Shown here one piece after another: positions 55,347 through 64,000 of a stretch of 64,000 nt of DNA. A program made the translations under genes and the position numbers. The stretch comes from Oryzomonas sp. (lineage in GTDB: Bacteria > Desulfobacterota > Desulfuromonadia > Geobacterales > Pseudopelobacteraceae): the NCBI GenBank assembly GCA_031292255.1, contig JARLHN010000022.1, positions 1-64,000 of the forward strand. The letters are read 5' to 3'. Under the pieces are notes generated by a model that did not search any database, had not been told where the DNA came from, and was given only the letters and a program-made list of their open reading frames with translations. The first letter of the stretch is position 1. Each line of letters begins with the position of its first letter.

Positions 55347-56621
55347 ATGCGTCTCAGCCTCGGTGTTGTCCTATGCCTGCTGGTATGCACAACCGTATTT
55401 GCAGCCGATCGGGCCAGGGTACGGGTCGTGACGATCCATGATCCGATCACCCCGGTGACGGCCCAGTTTCTCCACCGCACCCTGGACGATGCGGCCCGTA
55501 ACGGGGACAGTCTGGTGCTGGTCGAACTGGACACTCCCGGGGGGATGGATACGGCCATGCGGCAGATCGTCAAGAACATCTTTGCCAGCACGACGCCGCT
55601 GGCGGTCTATGTGGCGCCGTCCGGCGCCCGTGCCGCATCGGCCGGCGCATACATCTGCCTGGCAGCGGATGTATGCGCCATGTCTCCCGGCACCAACATC
55701 GGCGCGGCCCATCCGGTCACGCCGGGCGAGAAGGCCGACAAGATCATGGAGGAGAAGCTGGTCAACGACGCCGAAGCCTATGCGGAAGGGATCGCCCGCA
55801 AACGTGGCCGCAACGAGACACTGGCACGGCGGATGGTGCGGGACAGCATCTCCCTGAGCGCGGACAAGGCTCTGTCCGGCAAGATTATCGACCTGATCGC
55901 CCAGGACCGGGCCGAGCTCCTGCAACAACTGGAAGGCCGCCGTATCACGCACAACGGCCGGGAAATGGTGCTGCGATTGGCCGGGGCCGAGGCTATTCCT
56001 GCCGAGATGCGGCCGGGAGAGCGGATACTGAACGCCATCAGCAACCCCAACGTGGCCTATGTCCTGATGATGCTCGGCATGCTCGGGCTGTTCTTCGAAC
56101 TGTCCAATCCGGGGGTGATCCTGCCCGGGGTGATCGGCGGAATCTCCCTGATCCTGGCCTTCTTCGCCTTCCAGGCGCTGCCGGTCAACTACGCCGGCGT
56201 CCTGCTGATACTGTTGGCGCTGGTGTTCTTTATCGCTGAGATCAAGGTCGTTTCCCACGGCATGCTGACAGTCGGCGGGGTGATCGCCATGGTGTTCGGG
56301 TCACTGTTATTGTTCGAATCCCCGGCGTCGTACCTGCGGGTTTCCTGGAGCGTGATCCTAGTGACGGTACTCGCCACGGCCGGGTTCTTCTCGGTGGCGA
56401 TCGCCAAAGCGCTACGCGTCCATCGCCTGAAACCCGCCACCGGCCCGGAAGGTTTGCTGGAGCAGGAAGGACACGCCGAGAGCGAGATCGCTCCCGAGGG
56501 AAAGGTCTTTGTCAACGGTGAGTATTGGGATGCCTGGAGCGACCAGCCGATTGCCGCCGGGTCCAGGGTCATGGTGGAGCGGGTGGCAGGCATGCGGCTC
56601 AAGGTAAGGAAGGTAATATAG
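55347..56621 (+). CDS. nfeD: NfeD-family membrane serine protease (ClpP-like, long form)
   Basis: ATG 55347 follows CAGGAGGG and opens a signal peptide ending at VFAAD. The 424-residue protein has a ClpP-like periplasmic domain (about 22-215) with the catalytic Ser in SGARAASAGAYI and Lys probably in ARRMVRDS-KAL. Four membrane helices follow (about 235-345), then a C-terminal NfeD OB-fold (about 375-424). Long NfeD proteins act with the stomatin-like partner encoded next (68 bp on), in membrane protein quality control. Confidence 0.93.
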   Translation: MRLSLGVVLCLLVCTTVFAADRARVRVVTIHDPITPVTAQFLHRTLDDAARNGDSLVLVELDTPGGMDTAMRQIVKNIFASTTPLAVYVAPSGARAASAGAYICLAADVCAMSPGTNIGAAHPVTPGEKADKIMEEKLVNDAEAYAEGIARKRGRNETLARRMVRDSISLSADKALSGKIIDLIAQDRAELLQQLEGRRITHNGREMVLRLAGAEAIPAEMRPGERILNAISNPNVAYVLMMLGMLGLFFELSNPGVILPGVIGGISLILAFFAFQALPVNYAGVLLILLALVFFIAEIKVVSHGMLTVGGVIAMVFGSLLLFESPASYLRVSWSVILVTVLATAGFFSVAIAKALRVHRLKPATGPEGLLEQEGHAESEIAPEGKVFVNGEYWDAWSDQPIAAGSRVMVERVAGMRLKVRKVI

Positions 56622-56688
56622 GGACGAGGTGCGCCTCGCCATTTTTCAGGCGCCGCATGGTGCGCCCACATGAACACGGAGGTTTGTC

Positions 56689-57453
56689 ATGTTCGATCTG
56701 GTCAACTACATCCCGGTCCTTTTCGTCGCAGTCCTGTTTATCATGTTCGTTGCCAGCGCGGTGCGCATCCTTCCCGAGTACGAACGCGGCGTACTGTTTC
56801 GCCTGGGCCGACTGGCCGGTATACGGGGTCCGGGCCTCTTTTTCATCATCCCCGGCATCGATCGCCTGGTTCGGGTGACGCTGCGCACCGTGGTTATGGA
56901 TGTCCCCGCCCAGGACGTGATCACCCACGACAACGTAACGGTCAAGGTGTCGGCGGTAATCTACTTCCGGGTCATGGAACCCCAGAAGGCGATTGTGGAT
57001 GTTGAAAACTACCTCTACGCCACCAGCCAGTTGTCCCAGACCACACTGCGGAGCGTCCTGGGACAGGTGGACCTGGACGAACTCCTGGCCAACCGCGAGA
57101 AGATCAACAAGGAGTTGCAGGAGATCCTCGATCGCCATACCGGGCCGTGGGGGGTCAAGGTCGCCAACGTGGAGGTGAAGAACATCGACCTGCCCCAGGA
57201 GATGCAGCGGGCCATTGCCAAGCAGGCCGAGGCCGAGCGCGAGCGTCGCGCCAAGATCATCCACGCAGAGGGCGAACTGCAGGCATCGGAAAAACTGGCC
57301 CAGGCCGCGACGATCCTGGCCGCCGAGCCGACAGCCCTGCAGCTGCGCTATCTCCAGACCCTGACGGAAATCGCCGCTGAAAAGAACTCCACCACCATCT
57401 TTCCGGTCCCCATCGACCTGATCAAGATGTTTCTGGAGCGCCGGGACAGCTAG
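56689..57453 (+). CDS. Stomatin/slipin-type SPFH protein
   Basis: The 254-residue protein has an N-terminal membrane hairpin (about 5-27), then the SPFH domain: [37 protein letters not shown], and a helical end rich in Ala/Glu ([16 protein letters not shown]). It forms oligomeric membrane scaffolds and pairs with NfeD, whose gene is upstream. Its stop overlaps the convergent YjbQ gene by 4 nt. Confidence 0.93.
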   Translation: MFDLVNYIPVLFVAVLFIMFVASAVRILPEYERGVLFRLGRLAGIRGPGLFFIIPGIDRLVRVTLRTVVMDVPAQDVITHDNVTVKVSAVIYFRVMEPQKAIVDVENYLYATSQLSQTTLRSVLGQVDLDELLANREKINKELQEILDRHTGPWGVKVANVEVKNIDLPQEMQRAIAKQAEAERERRAKIIHAEGELQASEKLAQAATILAAEPTALQLRYLQTLTEIAAEKNSTTIFPVPIDLIKMFLERRDS

Positions 57454-57851
57454 CCCGTAAAGGCGACATACACCTTACGCTCCCGGGGGCCGTCGAACTC
57501 GCAGAAATAGATTCCCTGCCAGGTCCCGAGCCAGAGTTTCCCCTCACGTACGATGACTTGAAGCGAAGAGCCGAAGAAGCTGGCCTTGATGTGCGCATCG
57601 GAGTTCCCTTCGCCATGGCGAAAATGGCGGCTGCGGGGAATCAACTCGTCGCTGAACCACTCCATGTCCCGCGCCACGTCCGGGTCGGCGTTTTCATTGA
57701 TCGTCACGGCTGCGGTGGTATGGGGCACATACACGGTCAGAATACCGTCCTGCCACCCGTTCCGGGTCACGAGCTCCACAATCTGGCGCGTAATTGAGAT
57801 AAACTGGGTTCTTTTGCCGCTTGAAACACGCATCTCGGCTGTGCTCAGCAT
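57450..57851 (-). CDS. YjbQ/UPF0047 family protein
   Basis: ATG 57851 follows AAGGAG; the far longer upstream frame is antisense to the small gene and terminator and is not used. The 133-residue protein has the family signature [16 protein letters not shown] and the ending [19 protein letters not shown], with conserved His residues ([16 protein letters not shown]). Some members show weak thiamine-phosphate synthase activity; the real role is not known. Confidence 0.9.
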   Translation of the reverse strand: MLSTAEMRVSSGKRTQFISITRQIVELVTRNGWQDGILTVYVPHTTAAVTINENADPDVARDMEWFSDELIPRSRHFRHGEGNSDAHIKASFFGSSLQVIVREGKLWLGTWQGIYFCEFDGPRERKVYVAFTG

Positions 57852-57947
57852 GAAGGTCTCCTTGTGTGATGTTTGAAAGGTTGCAACATACGGCTCAAAA
57901 ATCGTGTTATACTGTACTTGGAGAAGAATGAAAAGGAGGTGGCGGCC

Positions 57948-58109
57948 ATGAGAGACATGAAAAATTCGTTGGCGAAGCCGCGGCAAACGATGAAGATGGC
58001 CATGCCGGGCAAACATGAGCTGATGATCCGCCGCGCAGCCAACCACAATGTCCACATCATCACCCCCCACGGCAAGATTCAAGTCGGCCGCAAGGGCCGC
58101 AAAGGATGA
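57948..58109 (+). CDS. Small basic protein
   Basis: ATG 57948 follows a strong GGAGG and starts a 53-residue product rich in Lys/Arg/His/Met, ending GRKGRKG. It reads like a small nucleic-acid-associated protein but I know no family. A strong bidirectional terminator follows 14 nt after the stop, which supports a real transcription unit. Confidence 0.65.
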   Translation: MRDMKNSLAKPRQTMKMAMPGKHELMIRRAANHNVHIITPHGKIQVGRKGRKG

Positions 58110-58122
58110 GGGGCCTGCCCCC

Positions 58123-58148
58123 AAAAGCCCGGCACATGCCGGGCTTTT
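58123..58148 (+). terminator. Strong bidirectional intrinsic terminator
   Basis: AAAAGCCCGGC (58123-58133) and GCCGGGCTTTT (58138-58148) form an 11-bp stem with ACAT loop. The A and T runs allow use in both directions. Confidence 0.85.
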
Positions 58149-58242
58149 GAGTCCCCTTCCCCGGTTTAATCCCCCCTTTGATTGACATTTTCTCCCCAGC
58201 GGTATATTCAGGACTGTTACAATCTTGCCCAAGGAGTCAAGT

Positions 58243-60921
58243 GTGCCTGATACACCAAAACCAAATCGTCTGTTCGCCTTCATTGCCGGACGCCCGCGCC
58301 TTATCCTGGCGCTGGCCCTGCTCTTTTCCGCCCTTTCCGTCATCTATACCAAAAAGAATATGGAGTTTCTGACCGGCCGCGACGACCTGATGCCGAAGAA
58401 CGCTCCCTTCCAGATGGATTACCAAGCCTATCGCCGGGAATTCGGCGATCAGGAGGAGATCGTGGCGGTCATCGAGTCGGATGACGCCGAAAAGTCAACC
58501 CGCGCCGCCGATGCGCTGTACCAGCGCCTGAATCGGGAAACCGGCCTGTTCCGCGATGTATTCTATCCCGGCGGCCTCCCCTTTTTCCGCAGGAATGGCC
58601 TCCTGTTCATGCCGGTGGAAGATCTGCAACGGTTGCGCCATACCCTGACCATGGCCGCACCGGTGCTGAAGAACCTGGCCGCCTCACCCTCGGTGCAGAC
58701 GCTCTTCACCAGCCTGACCGGCCAGATCGATGAGTACCTTGCATCCGGCAACCCGGCTTCGCTTGAGAGCCTGACCTTCATGCTGACCACCCTGGACAAG
58801 GGTTTCAAGGCCTTTAACGGCACGGGCAGCGCCATGACCATGGATTCGTTTCTCAAGGGAGGGGGGGACGGCACACCATCGGCCCTTGAGAATGCCGGCA
58901 AGCAGCAGGTCATCACCATGCGGCCGGTCAAAAACGAGGGGAGCTTTCTGGCCTCGGAAAAGCCGATCAAGGCGGCACGGGCAGCCCTTGCCGAGATATT
59001 GAAGCGGCCCGAGTTCAAAGGGGTCACGGCCGGTCTCACCGGCGTGCCGGTGCTTGAGTACGAGGAGATGGCCACCAGCCAGCGGGACATCGGAATCGCG
59101 ACCATACTCTCCCTCTCCCTGACCGTGATCTTGCTGTTGTTCGCCTTCCGCGGCCTATTGAACGTGATCAGCGCCATGGTATCGCTGATCGTGGGCATCT
59201 GCCTCTCCTTCGGCTTTGCCACCGCTACCGTAGGGCACCTCAACATCCTCTCCATGGTTTTTGCCATCATGCTGATCGGCCTGGGTATCGAGTACGGCAT
59301 TCAGGTGGTTCTGCGCTACCAGGAGGAGGTGCGGGGAGGTTCGTCGGGCCTTGCCGCCATAGAAACGAGCCTGACGGCCAACATGCGTTCCATTGTCATG
59401 GCTGCCGCCACCGTGGCCCTGGCATTTGCAACCTTTGCCTTCACCGATTTCAAGGGCATCGCCGAACTGGGCGTAATCGCCGCCGGCGGGGTCGTAATCT
59501 GCGTGATTGCCACCTTCACCGTGCTGCCGGCCATGATGATCCTTTTGGAGCGGTTCAGGAAACCGCAATCCGGCGGCATCTCCCCCGGACAAGCGCCGGC
59601 AGACCTGGCGGAAAAGCCCTTTTTCCGCGCCCTGTTCGCCAACCCGCGGACGGTCGTGGCCGCCACCCTGCTCCTGTCGCTCGCATGCCTCTACCCTACC
59701 CTGACCATGCGCTTCGACTACAACCTGCTGAACCTGCAGGCCAAGGGACTGCAATCGGTGGAGTACGCCTACAAGCTGATGCGAAGCAAGGAAAATTCCG
59801 GCTATTTTGCCGTGGTGATTGCCCGGAACACGGATGAGGCCAAACAGTTGACCGAGCGGCTGGAGAAACTGCCCAGCGTAGACCACGTGGTCAGTCTGCC
59901 GGCCCTGGTGCCGGACCATCAACAGGCCAAACTGGCCGAACTGGCGGCGATCAGGCAGGTGATGGCGGAGGTCAAGCCGGTGCCCTACGAAGAGAACCTG
60001 CGGGTCATGGAACTCCCCAGGGTTTTCGAGACATTCCGCGACCGGGTGGGCAAGCTGAAAACAGCGCTGGAGGCCCGCAAAGCCCCGGAAGCCAAGCCGG
60101 TCGGCGCCTTTCTGGCGACCCTGGACGGTTTCTTCGCCACACTGGAGAAGGAAAAGGATAAGAACGCCCTGGGGATGCTGAGGGAATTCCAGGGGGGTAT
60201 GTTTGCCGAGCTGCCGGCCAAACTGGCCATGATGAAGGAGAGCCTGGATGCGTCACCCGTGGTTGAGGCGGACGTGCCGGCGGAACTGAGGCAGCGCTTC
60301 GTGGGTAAGAGCGGCGTGTTGCTGCTCCAGGTGGCACCGAAGAAGGAGGTCTTCGAACGCGCACCGCTCCGGGAATTCGTCACCCAGGTCAGGAGCATCG
60401 TTCCCCATGCCACCGGTGAGCCGGTCATGGTCTACGAATCCCTGACCATCCTGCGGGACGCCTACCTCAAGGCCTTTGCCTACGCCTTCTTCGGCATCGC
60501 CGTCATCCTGCTGGTCAACTTCAAGAGCGTGAGGTTTGCCGTGATCGGTGCCCTGCCGCTGGCGGCGGGGCTGCTCCTGATGGTGGGGGGCATGCGGCTG
60601 GCGGGCATCAGCTTCAACTCGGCCAATGTCATCGTACTGCCGCTGATTCTGGGGGTAGGGATCGACTCGGCCATCTACATCATCAACCGATACCGTCAGG
60701 GGAACGAGACCCCGGCCCAGGTCGCCACGCGCAGCGCCGGCATCGGCGTATTCCTCAACGCCCTGACGATCCTGTTCAGCTTCGGTGCCCTGATGGTGGC
60801 CCACCACCAGGGGGTCTTCAGCATCGGCGCGGTCATGTCCCTGGGCATGGTGGCCAGCGTGGCGGTCTTCCTGGCCTTCCTCCCGGCGTTGTTGACCCTG
60901 TGGGGGAAGAGAGAGGGATAG
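58243..60921 (+). CDS. MMPL/RND-type transporter, HpnN-like
   Basis: A GTG at 58243, 7 nt after AAGGAG, fits best. The 892-residue protein has the two-fold MMPL layout: a helix at about 20-40, a large outside domain (about 45-275), five helices (about 285-425, with [20 protein letters not shown]), another helix near 460, a second outside domain, and five helices (about 750-880, with [20 protein letters not shown]). Long form and spacing resemble HpnN, which moves hopanoids to the outer membrane. No hopanoid genes are in the window, so this is provisional. Confidence 0.85.
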   Translation: MPDTPKPNRLFAFIAGRPRLILALALLFSALSVIYTKKNMEFLTGRDDLMPKNAPFQMDYQAYRREFGDQEEIVAVIESDDAEKSTRAADALYQRLNRETGLFRDVFYPGGLPFFRRNGLLFMPVEDLQRLRHTLTMAAPVLKNLAASPSVQTLFTSLTGQIDEYLASGNPASLESLTFMLTTLDKGFKAFNGTGSAMTMDSFLKGGGDGTPSALENAGKQQVITMRPVKNEGSFLASEKPIKAARAALAEILKRPEFKGVTAGLTGVPVLEYEEMATSQRDIGIATILSLSLTVILLLFAFRGLLNVISAMVSLIVGICLSFGFATATVGHLNILSMVFAIMLIGLGIEYGIQVVLRYQEEVRGGSSGLAAIETSLTANMRSIVMAAATVALAFATFAFTDFKGIAELGVIAAGGVVICVIATFTVLPAMMILLERFRKPQSGGISPGQAPADLAEKPFFRALFANPRTVVAATLLLSLACLYPTLTMRFDYNLLNLQAKGLQSVEYAYKLMRSKENSGYFAVVIARNTDEAKQLTERLEKLPSVDHVVSLPALVPDHQQAKLAELAAIRQVMAEVKPVPYEENLRVMELPRVFETFRDRVGKLKTALEARKAPEAKPVGAFLATLDGFFATLEKEKDKNALGMLREFQGGMFAELPAKLAMMKESLDASPVVEADVPAELRQRFVGKSGVLLLQVAPKKEVFERAPLREFVTQVRSIVPHATGEPVMVYESLTILRDAYLKAFAYAFFGIAVILLVNFKSVRFAVIGALPLAAGLLLMVGGMRLAGISFNSANVIVLPLILGVGIDSAIYIINRYRQGNETPAQVATRSAGIGVFLNALTILFSFGALMVAHHQGVFSIGAVMSLGMVASVAVFLAFLPALLTLWGKREG

Positions 60922-60933
60922 CCGCACTCCCTT

Positions 60934-61144
60934 GATGGTCCGGCACATGGCCTTCGTTCACAGAGGAGAGGCTGGCGTCGAAATATTTATTCAGGTTCAG
61001 CATGTATTCCAGTTGCCATGCATACGATTGGTCCGCCTGGCCATTACAATGCACTACTCCGCCCAGTACGGAAAAATCCTGAGCAAGGACCAGGGGCGGG
61101 GTGCCAACAGACATAAACATGATAACCAGTCGTAACACCCGCAT
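60934..61144 (-). pseudogene. Truncated outer-membrane protein (PagL-like) 5' remnant
   Basis: On the minus strand a gene starts MRVLRLVIMFMSVG with a signal peptide ending LVLAQ. It continues FSVLGGVVHCNGQ, WQLEYMLNLNKYFDASLSS and VNEGHVPDH, then loses meaning as it enters the 3' end of the transporter gene. The visible part resembles lipid-A-deacylase/acyloxyacyl-hydrolase-like barrels, but the rest of the gene is missing. It seems to be a stump left by a deletion. Confidence 0.55.
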
Positions 61145-61394
61145 CAATTGGTTATCTTTTGTCGTGGCCGCAATAACGGTTTTTAGGGGCTATCATGACG
61201 TGGCGCGCCCTACCCGCCCAACTATGACCACCGGACAGGTGCTTATTGTACGTTGTACGACGCAGGGGAAAGGTTACACGTCAAGCCATGTAAAAATAAA
61301 ATAGTGGCTGCTCCGGAACTCTCCGGCGACACCCTTAAGTTTCAACAGGATTAGGTTTCAGAAGCAATGAAACATTATACCATTTAAAAATGCA

Positions 61395-61437
61395 AAAGCG
61401 CCGAGAAGCTCTGAATCAAAGGGCTTCACGGCGCTTT
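61395..61437 (-). terminator. Intrinsic terminator after purT
   Basis: AAAGCGCCG and CGGCGCTTT with inner GAAGC/GCTTC arms form a long hairpin. On the minus strand it is followed by TGCATTTTT. It lies about 105 nt after the purT stop. Confidence 0.75.
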
Positions 61438-61542
61438 CCGTTGGTTTGAATCGGCTCGTGTCGGGGCCAGGCCCCAAACGCTTCCTGGTAGAATCGTCCG
61501 GCAATTCACAACAGCGGGCGCTCGGCTCCGGTCAAGCCGCCG

Positions 61543-62727
61543 TTATCCCTGGGGGACGAGGCGAACGCTATGGGCGCCGGCTTCGGCCCGGCTTCTGGCC
61601 TCATCGGTGGATGCGCCCTGGACCAGCGCCACCCCCATGCGCCGGCCGGGACGGGTATCCGGCTTGCCGAACAGGCGCAGCTTGGCGCCCGGGACGCTGA
61701 GGGCCTCCGTAAGCCCTTCGAAACGCACGTTGTCCAGGCTCTCCTCCGCCAGGATCACGTGGCTGGCCGAAGGGGCCAGATTGAGGATCTCTGGCACCGG
61801 CAACCCGAGTATGGCGCGCACATGGAGTTCGAACTGGCTCAGGTTCTGGGAGACCATGGTCACCATGCCGGTGTCGTGGGGGCGGGGGGAGACCTCGCTG
61901 AACCGGACCATGTCGCCGCTGACGAACAGCTCCACCCCGAAGATGCCGTATCCTCCCAGGGCGCCGGTGACCGCAGCCGCCTGTCGCCGGGCCTCCCCGA
62001 GCGCCACCGGCGACATGGCCATGGGTTGCCATGATTCGTGATAGTCCCCTTTGATCTGGACATGACCGATGGGCGGGCAGAATGCGGTGCCTCCGGCGTG
62101 GCGGACGGTCAGCAGGGTAATCTCGTAGTCAAAGTCGATAAACTCCTCGATGATAACGGTGTCCGAAGCCCCTCGGGCCCCCTCCATGGCGTAGCGCCAG
62201 GCGGCATCCACATCAGGGGCTGTGCGCACCACGCTCTGCCCCTTGCCCGACGAGCTCATGATCGGCTTCACCACACAGGGGAACCCGATGGCCGCGGCGC
62301 TGGAGCGCAGCTCTTCCAGACTTGCGGCAAAGGCGTAGGCAGCCGTGGGCAACCCCAGTTCTTCGGCCGCCAAGCGCCGGATACCTTCGCGGTTCATGGT
62401 CAGGTTCGTTGCCCGTGCCGTGGGGATCACCCGCTGCCCTCCCCGTTCCAGTTCCAGCAGAAAGGCCGTGTCAATGGCCTCGATTTCCGGCACGATCAGG
62501 TCGGGCCGTTCCTTCTCAATCACCCGTTGCAACGCTTCCCGGTCCAGCATGCTGATGACGTGACTTCTGTGGGCCACCTGCATGGCCGGGGCATGGGGAT
62601 AACGGTCCACGGCGATCACCTCCACGCCGAGGCGCTGCGCCTCGATGGCGACCTCCTTGCCCAACTCTCCGGCCCCCAACAGTAGCAGTCTGGTCGCGCC
62701 AGGTTTAAGCGGTGTTCCAAGGTTCAT
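61543..62727 (-). CDS. purT: Formate-dependent phosphoribosylglycinamide formyltransferase
   Basis: ATG 62727 follows GGAGGATG; the ATG at 62745 has no such site. The 394-residue ATP-grasp enzyme has [20 protein letters not shown] at the N-terminus, [19 protein letters not shown], the ATP-grasp segment [15 protein letters not shown], and [15 protein letters not shown]. It makes formyl-GAR in purine synthesis from formate and ATP, so no folate is needed. A terminator follows. Confidence 0.96.
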   Translation of the reverse strand: MNLGTPLKPGATRLLLLGAGELGKEVAIEAQRLGVEVIAVDRYPHAPAMQVAHRSHVISMLDREALQRVIEKERPDLIVPEIEAIDTAFLLELERGGQRVIPTARATNLTMNREGIRRLAAEELGLPTAAYAFAASLEELRSSAAAIGFPCVVKPIMSSSGKGQSVVRTAPDVDAAWRYAMEGARGASDTVIIEEFIDFDYEITLLTVRHAGGTAFCPPIGHVQIKGDYHESWQPMAMSPVALGEARRQAAAVTGALGGYGIFGVELFVSGDMVRFSEVSPRPHDTGMVTMVSQNLSQFELHVRAILGLPVPEILNLAPSASHVILAEESLDNVRFEGLTEALSVPGAKLRLFGKPDTRPGRRMGVALVQGASTDEARSRAEAGAHSVRLVPQG

Positions 62728-62766
62728 ATCGATGACATCCTCCATGTATTTAGTGTGACTACCCCA

Positions 62767-63678
62767 TCACGGCGCACTGACGTTGACCACCTGGCTTCCT
62801 TCGTTTCCGGGGTTCACCACCTGCAGACGGAAATCCTTGACGACCGGTGAATAGGGAAAACGCTGGTAAATGAGCCGGCCGCAGTCGATATAGATTACCT
62901 TCTCCCGTGCGGCCGCATCCTGGCCGCCGATTCCGCCGACGCGCTGGCCGTCCACGTAAATGGCCGAGTTCTGTTGAAAATTTTTCCCGTCTATGATCAA
63001 CTCATAATAATTCACAGACGCAGCCCCCATCGTTACCTGGCTGACTTCAGGCTTTGTCTCGATCTCCAGCGCCAGGGGCACCGAGGCGTTCTCAGGGGAA
63101 TTTTTCACCATGATCTGGTGCAGCCCTCCCGCCACCTGCGGCACCCTGAATGCGATGGCTGTGGACGAGGCCACGCGGCTCTTGATGGAGGCGTTGTCAA
63201 AGAAGAGAAGCGATGTCTCGACAAAATTTCGGCCCGCTGCGATCACGTCCCGCTCCTCACCCTGGGCGCAGGAACCGATCCTGTCGGGTGAAAGGGCACT
63301 CAGTACCGGCCGCTGCGGCTGCACGGAAAAATTATAGGCCCTGCCCACAACGCCGTCGCCCCGCTTGAGGTAAAGGGCGTACAATCCTGCATCGAGCTGC
63401 GGAAGGGTGAACTCGATCTGCTTGGCGTCGATGACCCTGGCCGGTATCTCCACGCTGCCGAGAAAGGCCGAGATCTGTTCGCCGAAATTGGAGCCAAAGA
63501 TGGTAACCTTGTCTCCCGGCTCCGCTTGGGCCGGGATGATGCTGAGAATGGCGGGAGCGGTGTCCTGAGTCGATGCCGCAGGATTCATGACGCGCTGCGG
63601 CCGTTCCGCTGCAAAGAGGGGTGCGCTCCCCGCCAGGCAGAACGTCATGATGAACAGGATAGCGGCGACGTTTTTCAT
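62767..63678 (-). CDS. Exported IPT/TIG-domain protein
   Basis: The 303-residue protein has a signal peptide ending LFAAE (about residue 24). Three immunoglobulin-like IPT/TIG modules follow at about 40-120 (ILSIIPAQAEPGDKVTIFGSN), 125-210 and 215-300. Such domains usually bind other proteins or sugars outside the cell. It lies 39 bp before purT on the same strand. It contains a single conserved Cys pair (SCAQG and DCG). Function not known. Confidence 0.85.
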   Translation of the reverse strand: MKNVAAILFIMTFCLAGSAPLFAAERPQRVMNPAASTQDTAPAILSIIPAQAEPGDKVTIFGSNFGEQISAFLGSVEIPARVIDAKQIEFTLPQLDAGLYALYLKRGDGVVGRAYNFSVQPQRPVLSALSPDRIGSCAQGEERDVIAAGRNFVETSLLFFDNASIKSRVASSTAIAFRVPQVAGGLHQIMVKNSPENASVPLALEIETKPEVSQVTMGAASVNYYELIIDGKNFQQNSAIYVDGQRVGGIGGQDAAAREKVIYIDCGRLIYQRFPYSPVVKDFRLQVVNPGNEGSQVVNVSAP

Positions 63679-63757
63679 GTTCGGCCTCCTTGTGGCTTTC
63701 GATTACAGGGTGCAACCCGGCATGCCCCACCCTGCCGGATCGATGGTGTGATCGGAA

Positions 63758-64000
63758 TCAATCCCTCACCGTCATGGCCAGCCATACCCCGCCCAGACAG
63801 AAGATGATATTGGCCCCCCAAGCCGCAACCAACGGCGGCAAAACCCCGCTGCGACCGTAGGAAAGCAGCATGGCATTGACCACGAAATATGCGAACCCTA
63901 TGCCGATGCTGGCCCCGATCCCGAGGGCGGTGCCGCCTGAGCGGCTGTTCCTGAAAGCGAACGGGATGCCCAGGATGACCATTACAAAGGCCGCAAATGG
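63758..64000 (-). CDS. lptG: LptF/LptG family permease, C-terminal part
   Basis: The gene runs off the window edge; 80 codons remain. They encode the last three membrane helices of a YjgP/YjgQ-type permease: GIPFAFRNSRSGGTALGIGA, GFAYFVVNAMLLSYGRSGVL and the ending WLAMTVRD. These are features of LptG/LptF, the inner-membrane channel half of the LPS transporter. Which of the two it is cannot be settled from this part, though the sequence favours LptG. Confidence 0.85.
   Translation of the reverse strand, partial: PFAAFVMVILGIPFAFRNSRSGGTALGIGASIGIGFAYFVVNAMLLSYGRSGVLPPLVAAWGANIIFCLGGVWLAMTVRD

Larger units (their letters stand above)
60922..61542. other. Intergenic region after the transporter
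   Basis: Apart from the truncated gene at 60934-61144 and the terminator at 61395-61437 I see no gene here. Confidence 0.6.

Noticed and set aside
57852-58343. Upstream in-frame extension of the YjbQ gene
   Set aside because: It would run antisense through the small basic protein and terminator; ATG 57851 has a good Shine-Dalgarno and matches family length.

Overview
The window looks like chromosome from a Geobacter-type bacterium (Desulfuromonadota/Geobacterales). I infer this from the gene content: many-heme exported cytochromes, System II cytochrome c maturation genes, a Hyb-type uptake [NiFe] hydrogenase, an alternative-complex-III-type quinol oxidoreductase, two GEMM-I (cyclic dinucleotide) riboswitches with GNRA-capped P2 stems, and many two-component proteins. 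I could not run a database search. I see no rRNA, tRNA, CRISPR array, complete insertion sequence or prophage.

Layout. 1-3.7 kb: end of one multiheme cytochrome, a complete 965-residue multiheme cytochrome and a small exported protein. 3.7-7.5 kb: a duplicated and partly decayed stretch with 108-bp direct repeats around a small exported protein gene, a lipoprotein, a divergent ResB-like protein and a dead second copy of the exported protein. 7.7-11.2 kb: CcsA/ResC, ResB and a WG-repeat lipoprotein. 11.5-18.5 kb: a chemoreceptor, a Cys-rich protein, a small HTH protein, a GEMM-I riboswitch driving a tandem-OmpA lipoprotein, a PAS kinase remnant and a CHASE hybrid kinase. 19.4-22.6 kb (minus): a B12-type radical SAM protein, a methyltransferase fused to a Cys-rich DUF2284-like domain, and a 55-residue peptide gene with a strong Shine-Dalgarno; this is the most novel-looking locus. 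22.8-24.2 kb: a putative molybdenum-cofactor carrier, IhfA and a membrane protein. 24.4-30.3 kb (minus): actA-B1-B2-C-D-E (alternative complex III). 30.7-36.9 kb (minus): hybOABC, the maturation protease hybD and a small protein. 37.2-40.5 kb: a divergent NtrC-type regulator and its histidine kinase.

40.6-45.4 kb: an HDOD protein, exported and Cys-rich small proteins, the second GEMM-I riboswitch, a CsbD-like protein and a small beta-barrel. 45.5-49.2 kb: MoxR ATPase, DUF58 protein and transglutaminase. 49.3-54.5 kb: Ppx/GppA phosphatase with HD domain, then a histidine kinase and its REC-PAS-GGDEF-EAL partner. 55.3-57.5 kb: NfeD and slipin. 57.5-64 kb: YjbQ-family protein, a small basic protein, an HpnN-like transporter, a truncated outer-membrane protein remnant, PurT, an IPT/TIG-domain protein and the end of LptG.

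How parts may fit together (inference): CcsA and ResB attach haem to the cytochromes here and to ActA/ActE. Hydrogenase and ActABCDE both exchange electrons with the menaquinone pool through NrfD-type membrane subunits. The hyb operon probably has a sigma-54 promoter activated by the divergent NtrC-type regulator, through direct repeats lying between the two. Cyclic dinucleotide signalling appears twice: as RNA sensors in front of two envelope proteins, and as a GGDEF/EAL response regulator with an altered EAL metal site.
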